DNA of 64,000 nucleotides from Palaemon carinicauda (taxonomy: Eukaryota > Arthropoda > Malacostraca > Decapoda > Palaemonidae), in assembly GCF_036898095.1 (NCBI RefSeq), contig NC_090746.1, forward strand, positions 104,881,708 through 104,945,707, in the 5' to 3' direction. Below are positions 46,610 through 57,365 of the stretch, piece by piece. Position 1 is the stretch's first letter; each line of letters starts with the position of its first letter. A program made the position numbers and the translations under genes. The notes beneath the pieces are model-generated. The model did not search any database. It was not told where the DNA came from and saw only the letters and a list, made by a program, of their open reading frames with translations.

Positions 46610-48830
46610 AGGGCTGGGGGTTGATCGTCTTGTTGTTCAGCAACGTCCTCATCAGAGGGTTCTTCATCCGAAACTGATGAGGAAACGGCAACAGAGTGGG
46701 CAACGTCTGGCTCGCTGAATCCGGTCGCACTGGTGGATGCGTGACGGAGCCGGACGCAATATCATGGAACTGCTGCACAGTCTGTGAACTGTCAACAACC
46801 ATGAGTGCGCGAGGAAGCACAGCGTCAACCCGAGACTGTCTAGACCGTCTGGGTTGTGCAGTCAACACCCTACCGGGTTGCTGAGGTTGACGCACTGCGT
46901 CAAAACAAGTCACCTCTGCTGGTTGTTGAACGTCCTGAACGTCAAAAACCACCTCCGAGCGTCGCTTAATGTCAACGTGCGGCTGGCAACCCACACTGGG
47001 TCGCATCGGTGGAGTAACCACCTCAACTGACAGACGCGAGTAGGTTACCTCAGCGTCAACAGGGCGCACAACCGACCGGTTGGAAGGTTGTTGGCCAGAA
47101 GGTTCTTCTCCGCATTTAAGTCCTCTATCAAGGACGCAAGCTTGGACTGCATGTCTTGCAGCAAAGCCCATTTAGGGTCTACGGGAGCAGGTGTGGCAAC
47201 AGACGGGGTTAGCGACTGAGGCGGAACCGTTTACCATCCCTGAAAGCCTTGTTATGCGTGACATAATAGTACAGCAAAACTTCAAAGGCTCGACAACAGC
47301 TGTGAAGTTGACCTGTAAACAACTTGGAGCGTCTCCTGGCTAGGCGCCAGGGAGAGTCTACCAGAATTGAGAAGTCTATCTGGGCAGAGTCATGAACTCC
47401 CAAGCCGAGAACTTCTCTCGTGTCATATCAGACTCTCGCTCTATAAACCAGTTTAAAAGAAGGGAAAGCAAAGGCTGTATCCCCCAAACTCCTCCTGGTG
47501 AAAAACCAGTCGCCTAGCCAACGTAACGCTCTCTAGGAGAGCGAGAGAGCACTAGCTTAAAAACAACGGCTTCGAAGTAGCTAGGCCTAGTGTAAGCTCT
47601 GACGTTTAGGCGAACGAGGAGCAGCAGTTACAAAAAGATCCGGACGAAGATCCTTAAAAAAATCATCATGATTTAATTAAAGTCCATAGGAGGCTAAGCA
47701 GCTTTAGGCTCCTCTCCATCTGACAGAGTCCTCAAGGGAATATCAGTAGGAGGGAGAACAGCAACTTCCTCATCTACAGGAACCTTGTCCGATAAAAGCT
47801 GAGTCTCTTACTGGTGCATTAGTAGCGGACCAGAACGCAACGTCATGTAACTGCTTGACAGTCTGTGAACTGTCAACAACTGAACTGTCAACCACAACAG
47901 GTGCGTGAGGACGCACAGCGTCCACTCGAGACTGCTTTGACTGCCTAGACTGAGCAGTCAAAACAACTCTAGAATGCGGAGGTTGACGCACAGCGTCAAA
48001 ACAAGTCAACTCCGATTGTTAGTGAACGTCTTGAACGTCAACAGGAGCATCAGCCAGTGGCCTAACGTCCAAATGCGGCTGAAAAACCACACGAGACCGC
48101 ATCGAGTGTGGTTCTAAACAACCTGACTGACGTGACTAAGCTACGCCAACGTCAACAGTAAGCACAAAGGAACGTTAGGTTGGCTGAAAGCCAGGATATC
48201 GATGAGATAAACGGCTAGACTCAACGGACTAATCGGCAGAATAGTCTTCCATAAGGGAGGCAAGCATATACTGCATGTTTTGCCATACAACCCCTTAAGG
48301 ATCAACGGAAATGGTTGTGGTAATAGACGAGGGTAACGTCTGTGACCGCAACACTTTGCCTACAAAAAAAGACTCTCGGAGTCTGTGTTACGCTTTTGTT
48401 AGGCGGCGAGCAGTTATCCGATGACTGCATAGGGTCAGAGCTGTCCTAATGGCTGTAACCAGGACGCTGGACCTGTCCTGAAAGGACTGACTTTCGCTTA
48501 AGGGCTCCGAAACCTTGTGACAGGTTTCTTATGCGAAAAGCCTACGGATGGCGAGGAGAAACAACGTCTCTCTCGTCTTATGGTAGGGGAGATCTTGGTA
48601 AGATACACCCGATACCATAGAGGGAAAACGTCTGTTCGTTGGTCAAGGCCTCTCGAACCCATAAGTCGTTTGACATTACTTCTCCCCTGGGCTTGGGAGC
48701 TTGTAAGAGGTCCCGGACTAGGTGAACGACAGGCACGAACAGACGAACCCTCGGACGCAACACTGTAACACTTTGCGCCTCGGACGCAACACTGTAACAC
48801 TTTGCGCATATCACTTTATCACTTCGATTT
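46610..48830 (-). pseudogene. Element D ORF1 (gag-like), duplicated and broken
   Basis: ORF1 remnants in several frames. Segment 46740-47160 and segment 47835-48200 are diverged direct repeats about 1.08 kb apart, sharing CAGTCTGTGAACTGTCAACA and GTTGACGCAC(A/T)GCGTC. Between them (47200-47480) lies a piece homologous to the element B ORF1 C-terminal half, marked by CTGGGCAGAG and CTCCCAAGC. At 46610-46650 the acidic stretch SVSDEEPSDEDVAEQQDDQP runs in frame straight into RNase H connection sequence, marking the RT deletion. The Cys-rich N-terminal module of elements B and C is not recognisable here. Confidence 0.65.
48745..48806. repeat. 29-bp tandem pair in element D
   Basis: CCTCGGACGCAACACTGTAA followed by CACTTTGCG occurs twice in immediate succession. 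A simple local duplication near the start of ORF1. Confidence 0.9.
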
Positions 48831-49994
48831 TCTGTTTTGCACTTATTTTTACCTGAAACACGCAATTCTACCCTTCATTAAAAGGTAGTAATTGCGAAAT
48901 TAGTCGTATAATGCAAGCTCATAATACCAGCAAAAAACAGAAAACATATTTTAAGATAAAAAGAAAAATCAGTGGCTGGGAAAGAGACTAAACACTAGTT
49001 CATATAACTACGTTTTCAATCTCTCACCGCACATAGCCTGGGGACGAGAATAAAAACCTAAAAACGTTTTATCCTTCCTCCCCGTACAGCGACTAGGGAC
49101 GTGAGTAACACGAGAACAACGTTACCCGCTTGAACGGAACGTTTTCTCTCCTCTCTCTCCCTCCGTCTCTATCTCTCTCTCTCTTTCTCTCTTGATTTCG
49201 CACCTAAGAGAAGAGCCCAATTATATATCGTCAAAAAAAACATGTTATTTGACTAAAGGAAAAAACTGAAAGGTTTTTCAAATAAAAAGTTCCTTTAAAT
49301 TAGAATTTAAAACATTTAAGCTAAGAAAGAATGAACAAAACGTCAGAATCGATTTACTCTTACTGCAAAGTGAAACCGTGATACACTCTCTCTCTATCGT
49401 AACGATAGAGTGCATGTTGAACGTCCTGAACGTCAACAACTGCGTAGCATAAAAAACTAAACGTTAGTTCATCTTTGAAAACAGTACGAAGACTATCAAA
49501 GAAATTCTTTCATAAAAATTACATTTAAAAAGTTTTAAATCCTTAGCTCTTTAAAAGCTAAAGACGATATAAAGGGCTCAACGTTGATTAACTTCGGTTT
49601 CCAAGTTAGGACCGCCTACTCTCAGGAAAGTTCTATATAAACAAAGCATTAAAAATTTATTTTTATATGTTTATAAAAAATGGAAAGTTAATCGAAGAGG
49701 CCTAATATAGGCGGAGAGATATAAAATATATATAGCAAAATCTATAACGTGATAAGATAATTACTAAAAGCCTAAACACACTTCCGTCTAAGGGAAGGGT
49801 CGGCCATTTAAAAGTGAAAGAAAGTCCATACTCTCTTTGTCACCATAATTAAATCTATCCAAAACGAGTTCAAGTTTTAAGATGAAGATAAAACACCTGC
49901 ATAGCGAAAGCTCAAAACTAGAATAGTGTACTTCACCAAATAGTTGTGAAAACAAATCCAGTTAGCAACAGCGAATTAGTAGGTCTTGCCGGTA
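48831..49994. other. Element D leader region, non-coding
   Basis: About 1.15 kb of AT-rich sequence between ORF1 and the ORF1-side terminal repeat. It contains a short CT-rich tract (49146-49194), a TCTATCGTAACGATAGA palindrome (49394-49410) and no supported coding sequence. Any promoter of the element should lie here or in the terminal repeat, but I see no diagnostic motif. Confidence 0.55.
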
Positions 49995-50180
49995 GCCCGA
50001 CAGAGAGAAAATTGAGTTCTTTGTTTACAATGAGTAATGGGTATCTGAACGACAGATGGCGCTGTTGAGTACACCCCCTACCTGTGTAGCGATCGCTGGC
50101 GAATTTTTACGTAGAGTTTTTCTGTCGAGCAACAGAGTTGCAGCTATTATAATCACCGGCTAAGTTAAATATTGAAAAAT

Positions 50181-51255
50181 AAGTATTTATATAAACCTAT
50201 CAGTAATAAGAAAAAAAATAATAAACTACAGTATATGATGTTGTTTGGCAACTAAATATCACCTATTACTATAACTATATCAAAATGAAACCATACATTC
50301 TCAAAGACAGTGAGAGAAAGTGTCAAAATATTAAGTGAAAAATGCATGGCCTCGGCAAAACTTTATGCAAAAAACTACAGATTTTTCTTATTGAAAAGTG
50401 TAAATGATTGTTAACAGGTTGAGAAGACAAACTTATTACAGTTTCCTCTCTATAAAATCTGAATTCCTCTTTAACTTGGAGATCTAGGTTGTAGGGATCA
50501 AGCATGTGGGGACCTAGCACCACCAATAATGATACAAAACTGAACACTCACAATAGGTGTGAAAAAACCTATTTTGGGCACCTAGGCACCTCTTACATAT
50601 GCTTACTTGCTGATGTTTTTTCCTGGAAGAAATTACTACCACACTAGCAGAATGCGGGTACAGCACTCTCTCCAAGAAGGAGAGAAACGGTAGTCAGCGA
50701 ACGTAACCCCTATCAGTCTAACTTCCTACACCTCTCCGTCTTTGTTCTTCTCCTGGAAGTAGGAGCAAAGACTCCAGCAAAGATGCAGAGGAAGCAAGAA
50801 CTTAAAGTTTGCCTCCACAGGGTCACACAGGCCAATGGCAACACACTCACAGGGAAAGACAGGAACTCTAAAGAGAGAAAGCCACCGGGTTTACTGTATG
50901 CCTTTAGTATCTTCTTGGGATCAGGAAGACAATGAGAGAATGGTCTGAACACACCCTTTTCCATTACCCTCAGCCGTGGCTTCTTCCGATGGAAGTACAT
51001 CGAAACCAAAGGGTAGACCCCTTCCTGAGGATTCGTTATTATTGTCATTATACAACCATAAAATAACGAAGGAGACAGCCAAAATAATGCTGTCCAACAA
51101 GAACAAGGAGGGGTCAGCAAGAGGCCCAGATTGCTGTCTTGAAGCTACAGTTATTGGATATACAGTAACTGCAAAAATTTCATCTTCCTTAAAATGTCTT
51201 GCACAAGACGATCTGTCAAAACTATTATATGCATAAAAGAAAAAGCAAAAACCTA
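50181..51255. other. Spacer between elements D and C
   Basis: AT-rich at first, then more balanced from 50700 to 51200. The latter part has an 86-codon plus frame (listed separately) overlapped by a 135-codon minus frame (51120-50713). No known element is recognised. Confidence 0.5.
50976..51236 (+). CDS. Unrecognised 86-codon open frame
   Basis: Begins MASSDGSTSKPKGRPLPEDS and ends CLAQDDLSKLLYA. The composition is more protein-like than that of neighbouring frames, but I recognise no domain, signal peptide or membrane segment. The overlapping minus frame 51120-50713 has a hydrophobic stretch (FWLSPSLFYGCIM), and only one of the two at most could be coding. It may be a chance frame, an exon fragment or an unknown repeat. 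Confidence 0.15.
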   Translation: MASSDGSTSKPKGRPLPEDSLLLSLYNHKITKETAKIMLSNKNKEGSARGPDCCLEATVIGYTVTAKISSSLKCLAQDDLSKLLYA

Positions 51256-51622
51256 AAATGACAAATTCGTAGATAATTTGTATTTTTCCTAACTATACAA
51301 ACCTTAGCTATTTAATATGGGTTACAGTATTACTTCGGCGGAGCTGAATGACGAGCCATCAGATTTTTAACGAGGGTTTACTACCCCACTGCTAGTTAGC
51401 AGGGGGTAGGGAGGGGTAGCTTGCTACCCCCCCCCCCCCCCACACACACACACCGGTGAATACTTCACTTTGCTTAGAGGTAGGACTTCACGGGGGATAG
51501 GGCTGGCGGGCAAGTTTGATTAAATAGCTAAGGTTTGTATAGTTAGGAAAAATACAAATTATCTCCGAATTTGTCATTTGTTCCGTAACTGAAATACAAA
51601 CCACGCTATTTAATATGGGTGA
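51256..51622. repeat. Element C recombinase-side terminal hairpin
   Basis: AATTTGTATTTTTCCTAACT (51276) pairs with AGTTAGGAAAAATACAAATT (51539), and CTTAGCTATTTAAT pairs with ATTAAATAGCTAAG. The loop of about 200 bases contains a C-tract and CA-tract (51429-51453). A third, direct partial copy follows at 51584. Confidence 0.85.
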
Positions 51623-52099
51623 CTCACTCCTTAGGAAGGGTGGTAAGTCCCTGCCATACTGGCTTTGGCTTTGCCCGGGGACTCCATATTTGAGTGTGTA
51701 AGTACTCAGGGAATAAGGAGTCCTTGCACCTCGCTAGCATTGCTGTGCAACTGCTGCAGCCTACATAAGCTGTGTGTGAAGGCTAGAAGAGTGACTTGTC
51801 CTAGGAAGTTGACCTGGAGTTCTTCAGATGGAAATCTAGGCTAGGAATCTCCCAATACCACCTCGTCAGGGTATGGGGACGCGACAGTATTAATCTTAAT
51901 ACTAGGAACACAAGGGAGCATGGTTTACCTGCAGTGGTTTGAGGTCAGCTGTGCAGAGAACCCAAGATGCTCCTTCCTCCAAGGGAGGAGAGGATGAAGA
52001 AAAGAATAAGGGCCAGACAAATCTTTTCATTCATGCAGACTAAAAACCAGGTAACAATGCCCTCAACCTTCTGCTACCTGTCCATTAAGGAGCCTGAGG

Positions 52100-53080
52100 T
52101 TATACCAGCTGTTGTGCAGCCATCACAGGGCCGATAGAGAACGTATCGAGTCTCCTGTGTGTCACGTCTTGCAGGTAGTGGGCTGTGAAGGTCATCTGAC
52201 GCTTCCACACCCCAGCTTGCAGGACCTGCGTCACTGAATAGGAAGGTCAGGATTCCAGGCTAGGGGTATTACCTTACGAATCCAGGCTGAGATGGTATTC
52301 CCGGTGACCCTCCTCTTCGTTTTCCCAGTGCTCACAAACAAGGCTCGCACTTGGGGACGAACTGCAGCTGTTCTTTCAAGATACAACCTCAGACTCCTTA
52401 CTTGGCACAGTAGGAGATGGTCTGGGTCATCTGTTACAGAAAGAAGACTCGAAACCTGGAAAGAGTCGAACCTTGGGTCCGGCACTCCCGGATTCTGAGT
52501 CTTGGCAACAAACTCAGGGACGAATCTGAACGTTACCTCCCCCATCCCCTTGAATGGGCGATGTCGTACGAGAGACCAAGGAGTTCGCCGACTCGTTTGG
52601 CCGAGGCCAAAACTAGCAGGAACACCGTCTTCCAAGTAAAGTGGCGATCTGAAGCCTGGCGTAATGGTTCGTAGGGAGGTCTTCAGAGACCTGAGAACCG
52701 AACCACGTTCCATGGAGGAGGTCTCACTTCCAACTGAGGGCAGGTAAGCTCATAACTCCGAATGAGTAGAGAAAGTTCCAGCGAGGAAGAAATGTCCACT
52801 CCTTTGAGCTTGAAGGCTAGGCTTAAGGCTGAGCGATAGCCTTTTACCATGAGACTGAAAGGCGCATTTCTTCCCCCAAATACACGAAGAACTCCGCTAT
52901 TGCTGGAACAGTGGCATCGAGTGGAGAGAGACCCCTTCCACGACACCATCCACAGAAGACTCGCCACTTCGCCTGGGACCCCTGTGGATGACCTGCACAG
53001 GTGTCCAGACATCCTATTCGCAACTTATTGCAAAAATCCTCTCTCAGTAAGGAGGTGCTGGATAGTCTCCAGGTGTGAAG
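52100..53080 (-). pseudogene. Element C tyrosine recombinase, broken
   Basis: The N-terminal SAM-like part (QAKWRVFCGWCRGRGLSP, IAEFFVYLGEE) reads on from the RNase H frame, then shifts frame near 52845 to KGYRSALSLAFKLKGVDI. It shifts again before SFGLGQTSRRTPWSL, whose counterpart in other frames is FLVLASAKRVGELLGL-like with the box I Arg. The run 52713-52231 continues to NTISAWIRKVIPLAW. The expected His-x-x-Arg box is missing between PDLPIQ and the next frame. The end survives as VWKRQMTFTAHYLQDV with the nucleophile Tyr, stopping at TAA 52102-52100. Not functional. Confidence 0.8.
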
Positions 53081-54049
53081 TCGAAGCAAAGCTATGGCTT
53101 TGTGGAAGATGTTGGCGTGTGGTTGTTTGAGTAGCTCGTGACATGGAGGAAGTTCTCTCGGAGGCTCCGTCAGGAGTTGCAGAAGGTCCGGAAACCACTC
53201 TGCGTGATGCCATAGCGGAGCTATCAGGGTCATCGATACATTGACCGATATTCTGGTCTTGTTGAGCACCCTCCTCATCAGACAGAATGGGGGAAAGGCG
53301 TAAACGTTGATGTTGTCCCACCGTTGTTGGAAGGCATCTTGCCAGAGAGCCTTGGGGTCCGGGACTGGGGAGCAGTACAGCGGGAGCTCGAAGTTCAGCA
53401 CTGTAGCAAACAGATCCACAGTCGGGGAACCCCACAAAGTCAGGACTTTGTTGGCTACTTGAGGATCCAAAGACCATTCGGTACTCACTATCTGCGTCGC
53501 TCTGCTAAGACTGTCGGCGAGCACATTCCTTTTGCCTGGAATGAAGCGAGCCGCAAGTGTGACCGACAGGGCTTCGGACCATCTCAGCATCTCTACTGCA
53601 AGATGGGATAGCTGTTCCGAGAAGGTACCTCCCTGCTTGTTGATATAAGCCACTACTGTGGTGTTGTCGCTCATCACCACCACAGAGTGGCCAGCCAGGA
53701 CCTGATGGAACTTCTGAAGTGCCAGGGATACGGCCTTCATTTCTAGCAGGTTTATGTGGAGGTACCTTTCTGATTCTGACCACAGGCCTGAGATGCTGGG
53801 GTTCAGAACGTGGGCCACCCACCCTATCTTTGATGCGTCCGAAAACAACATCAAATCCGGGGGAAAGACGAGAAGATCCACTCCCTTTCGTAAATTCTCG
53901 TCTACTAGCCACCACCGAAGGTCCGTCTGTTCCGCAGGACCCATAGGGATCAGAAAGTCCGGGGAATCGTGTCCTTGATTCCCCCGAGACTTGAGTTGCC
54001 ACTGGAGGGATCTCATTCTGAGGCGACCATTGGGAACCAGACGGACCAA
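52844..54049 (-). CDS. Element C RNase H with downstream connection, long open frame
   Basis: A 401-codon open frame and the best-preserved domain of element C. RNase H acidic residues are all present: LMLFSDASKIGWVAHVL (Asp), LLEMKAVSLAL (Glu), VVMSDNTTVVAYINKQGG (Asp) and NVLADSLSRATQ (Asp). It continues with SPTVDLFATVLNFELPLYCS, MTLIAPLWHHAEWFPDLLQL and then directly into recombinase N-terminal sequence. Upstream it is joined to the RT by a frameshift near 53990. The frame is open, but as part of a dead element it is unlikely to make a functional product alone. Confidence 0.8.
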   Translation of the reverse strand: MVRLVPNGRLRMRSLQWQLKSRGNQGHDSPDFLIPMGPAEQTDLRWWLVDENLRKGVDLLVFPPDLMLFSDASKIGWVAHVLNPSISGLWSESERYLHINLLEMKAVSLALQKFHQVLAGHSVVVMSDNTTVVAYINKQGGTFSEQLSHLAVEMLRWSEALSVTLAARFIPGKRNVLADSLSRATQIVSTEWSLDPQVANKVLTLWGSPTVDLFATVLNFELPLYCSPVPDPKALWQDAFQQRWDNINVYAFPPFCLMRRVLNKTRISVNVSMTLIAPLWHHAEWFPDLLQLLTEPPRELPPCHELLKQPHANIFHKAIALLRLHTWRLSSTSLLREDFCNKLRIGCLDTCAGHPQGSQAKWRVFCGWCRGRGLSPLDATVPAIAEFFVYLGEEMRLSVSW

Positions 54050-54480
54050 GGAAGAGAGGTGGCCGAGGAGACGTAACCACGTTTGGGCTGGAAGTTCTTT
54101 TCGTTTGAGGAAAGGCCTTACGACCTTCCTCAGCCTTGCTATCCTGTCGTCTGATGGGAAGGCTTGGTGGAGATCTGGTGTCTATGACCATGCCTAGGTA
54201 TACCAGTTTCTGAGAGGGCTGCAGAGAGGACGTCTCGAGATTTACCATGATCCCTAGATCCTGGCAAAGCTCGAGAAGCCTGTCTCGGTGGCGAAGAAGG
54301 GTAGCCTCCGAGTCTGCTAGGATCAGCCAGTCATCCAGGTAACGGAGGAGACGGATACCGATCCTGTGAGCCCACAATGAAATCAGGGTGAACACTCTGG
54401 TGAACACTTGAGGAGCTGTGGAGAGACCGAAGCACAGCACCTTGAACTGGTAGATCTTGTTGTCTAGGCAGAATCTTAGG
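53950..54480 (-). pseudogene. Element C reverse transcriptase, C-terminal part
   Basis: RT palm and thumb following the insertion. On minus, YLRFCLDNKIYQFKVLCF is followed by GLSTAPQVFTRVFTLIS, IRLLRYLDDWLILADS with the YLDD active site, and KLVYLGMVIDTRSPPSLPI. Frame changes follow at about 54130. The upstream half lies beyond the pogo-like insertion at 57366-57850. Removing the insertion and one TA would bring the Lys-Tyr and Leu-Arg-Phe residues together without a frame change. Confidence 0.88.
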
Positions 54481-54940
54481 TACAGTGAACCCTCGTTTAT
54501 CGCGGTAGATAGGTTCCAGACCCGGCCGCGATAGGTGAAAATCCGCGAAGTAGTGACAGCATATTTACCTATTTATTTAACATGTATATTCAGACTTTTA
54601 AAACCTTCCCTTGTACGTAGTACTGTTAACAAACTACCCTTTAATGTACAGAACACTTAATGCATGTACTAACGTACCCTAAACTAAAACAGGCACAAAT
54701 ATTAAGGGCGACTTTATATCATGCGTTTCCTAAACACGCCAAAAAGCACGATAAAAAATGGCAACCAATGTTTTGTTTAATTTTATCTCTGATTATAATG
54801 AAGAAACAAACGCATTTACACATCTGTGTATAGGTTAGTTTCTGCATCGATTATATTGATTATTCAGTACAGTATGTTGATTTGGTTATTACTAATGTTT
54901 TACTTAATTTTTCTTAGGACTTCCAAATGAAATGTTTTTC

Positions 54941-54974
54941 TTTATGACGCCGCCTGAAACGACGGCGTCATAAA
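54941..54974. repeat. Perfect 12-bp-stem hairpin
   Basis: TTTATGACGCCG (54941-54952), loop CCTGAAACGA, CGGCGTCATAAA (54963-54974). It lies inside the pogo-like element in otherwise AT-rich sequence. Confidence 0.85.
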
Positions 54975-55129
54975 GTACGCTCAGTAAACAAACTAAGGAA
55001 TTTAACGCGCATGATGAAAGTGATAAATAATGATATTACAGTAAAAGCTTTAATAAAATATGTTATTACAAATATTATTTACAGTATCTATATAAAATCA
55101 TACATACGTAGCAAAGCAGGAAAACAATC

Positions 55130-55133
<4 letters not shown>

Positions 55134-55174
<41 letters not shown>
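55134..55174. repeat. (GA)n microsatellite
   Basis: About 40 bp of GA dinucleotide inside the pogo-like element. Confidence 0.95.
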
Positions 55175-55175
<1 letters not shown>

Positions 55176-55369
55176 GTTTTACATACGTAAATGTAAATTT
55201 TAAACAAAAAAAAAATAGCCCCATTTCATATAAAATAGATTACAAATAATTTACTTTATCATATTACAGTAGTCTGTATAATACTGTAAAGTTCAGTACA
55301 GTATGTTGTTGTTAAAGTCGTGGCGATGAAATTCTCACGAAACAAAAACACGCCATTTGAGTACAACAG

Positions 55370-55372
<3 letters not shown>

Positions 55373-55421
<49 letters not shown>
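55373..55421. repeat. (CT)n microsatellite
   Basis: About 48 bp of CT dinucleotide inside the pogo-like element. Confidence 0.95.
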
Positions 55422-55425
<4 letters not shown>

Positions 55426-55896
55426 GTTATACAATACTTACATTTAGATGAAGAAGCTAAAATTAGTTTTCTTAGTGTCAATTAAATATGAAACGAAATA
55501 ATTAGGCCGAGTCTACATCCATTTCAATCATAGCTAAAAATACGCATCCGATTTCATCAGCAAACCACTATTTTTTGGGAAATATCATTTTATTCTAGAA
55601 AATTGCCACTCTTTAAATAGTTAATTGCACATTAAGAAAGCGTGTACTTTTGTTTTTAAATTTCGGGTTTGTTTTAAAAATCGAGTATTGTTGACTTCTT
55701 TTTTTTTTTACTTTTGGCTGTGATTAGATCAGCTGTCATCTAGCTGCCGCTCTTGAGTGTGTACGAATACACTAACAAAGTATCATTTATACCATTTCTT
55801 AACTTATTCAAACCGTCTACAGTATACAGTAAAGTTGATATTACATAAGCACCAATGTGTTATAACCTATCAAATTTTTTTGTTTATTACATTTAA

Positions 55897-55907
<11 letters not shown>

Positions 55908-55980
<73 letters not shown>
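55908..55980. repeat. (CT)n microsatellite abutting the CR1-like fragment
   Basis: About 72 bp of CT dinucleotide preceded by a C10 run (55898-55908). It ends exactly where the CR1-like sequence starts (CTGCAAAACAGAAAACAG). Confidence 0.95.
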
Positions 55981-55982
<2 letters not shown>

Positions 55983-57077
55983 GCAAAACAGAAAACAGAT
56001 AGTGGTTGCAAATGACGAGAAATCAGATGAAGCCCAGGTAATATCTGGTGTGCCCCAAGGTACGGTATTAGCTGCACTGCTATTTGTTATTATGATCTCA
56101 GACATAGACTGTGATGTTGAAAACTCCGTAGTGAGAAGTTTCGCCGATGACACAAGAATAAGTAGAGAAATTACTTGTGATGAAGATAGGAACTCACTAC
56201 AAAGAGATCTAAACAAAATATATGAATGGGCGGAGATAAATAGGATGGTATTTAACTCCGATAAATTCGAATCAATAAATTATGGAAACAGAGAAGGAAT
56301 GGTGTATGCATACAAGGGACCTAATAATGAGACAATCACAAACAAGGAAGCAATTAAAGACCTTGGTGTAATTTTAAATAGGAATATGTTATGCAACGAC
56401 CAAATAGCAACACTGTTGGCTAAATGTAAAGCAAAAATGGGAATGTTATTCAGACACTTTAAAACAAGAAAAGCTGAACACATGATTATGCTTTACAAAA
56501 CTTATGTGCGTAGTACACTCGAGTACTGCAATGTGATATGGTACCCACACTACCAAAAGGATATTGCGCAAATAGAGTGTGTACAAAGGTCCTATACTGC
56601 TAGAATAGAAGAAGTTAAGGACCTTGATTACTGGGAAAGACTGCAATTTTTAAAACTATACAGTCTAGAAAGGAGAAGAGAACAAGCATGGAAGCAAATA
56701 GAAGGAATTGCTGAAAACATCATGGAGCTTAAAGTATCAGAAAGAGCAAGCAGAGGTAGATTAATAGTGCCAAAAAGCATTCCAGGTAAACTGAGAAAGG
56801 CGCACAGGACATTAATCCACTACGCACCAGCATCGATAATGCAGCGACTATTTAATGTGCTACCAGCTCATCTAAGAAACATATCAGGAGTGAGCGTAGA
56901 TGCGTTTAAAAATCAGCTCGATAAATACCTAAGATGCATCCCAGACCATCCAAGACTGGAAGATGCAAAATACACCGGAAGATGTATTAGCAACTCTCTG
57001 GTGGATATACGAGGTGCCTCACACTGAGGGACCTGGGGGAACCCAAACAAAAAATAAGGCAATAAGGTAAGGTAAGG
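55981..57077 (+). mobile_element. CR1/L2-like LINE fragment, copy 2 (5'-truncated)
   Basis: Same family as 19471-20984 and very similar to it, starting further 3' (at the equivalent of about 19883). The frame 56002-57027 (341 codons) is open to its stop and contains SGVPQGTVLAALLFVIMISD, RSFADDTRIS (active-site DD), KAEHMIMLYKTYVRSTLEYC and the C-terminal FNVLPAHLRNISGVSVDAFK. The first catalytic Asp (DFAKAFDKVDHN) and everything 5' are missing, so it cannot be active. The 3' tail repeats GGCAATAA/GGTAA. The microsatellite at its 5' edge may have been the landing site. Confidence 0.87.
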
Positions 57078-57365
57078 CTCTCTCTCTCTCTCTGTGGGCT
57101 ACTTTTCACTACCTCCCATTCCTTACCTCTCTCTATCTCTCTAACAAATAATATCTTTGTTGCTCCTCAAAGTTTCATTTATCTTGAAAATCAATCACGA
57201 TTCAATTTTCCTTACTTTCTCCAATCTCGCACCATCGGTCACTTCGCGGTATTTTCGATATTTCTGGAAAATCCGCGATATATGTATATACATGGGTTAT
57301 GAAAAAAATCCGCGAAGTGGTGAATCCGCGATGGTCGAACCGCGAATTAGCGAGGGTTCACTGTA

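Larger units (their letters stand above)
43761..50180 (-). mobile_element. DIRS-like retrotransposon D (both ends present, RT deleted)
   Basis: Minus-strand element with a recombinase-side hairpin end at 43761-44110 and an ORF1-side end at 49995-50180 that inverts it, sharing the AGATGGCGCTGTTG and CTCTGTTGCTCGACAG blocks. The outermost right bases (AGTTAAATATTGAAAAAT) match the internal third copy (44065-44090), not the left outer end, as in element B. Content in coding order is ORF1 remnants (48830-46610), RNase H (46590-45907) and recombinase (45689-44499). The RT domain is absent. It is the same family as element A. Confidence 0.9.
54483..57363. mobile_element. pogo/Tc1-mariner-like DNA element, non-autonomous, TA target duplication
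   Basis: Ends are CAGTGAACCCTCG at 54483 and its complement CGAGGGTTCACTG at 57351-57363, each flanked by TA (54481-54482 and 57364-57365). Next to both ends lie related words rich in CGCGG and CCGCGAAGT. TA duplications and CAGTG-type ends are typical of pogo/Tigger relatives of Tc1-mariner. No transposase-like frame exists inside. The interior is AT-rich, with three long GA/CT tracts and a CR1-like RT fragment, so it has grown by later insertions. The insertion splits the RT of element C. Confidence 0.82.
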
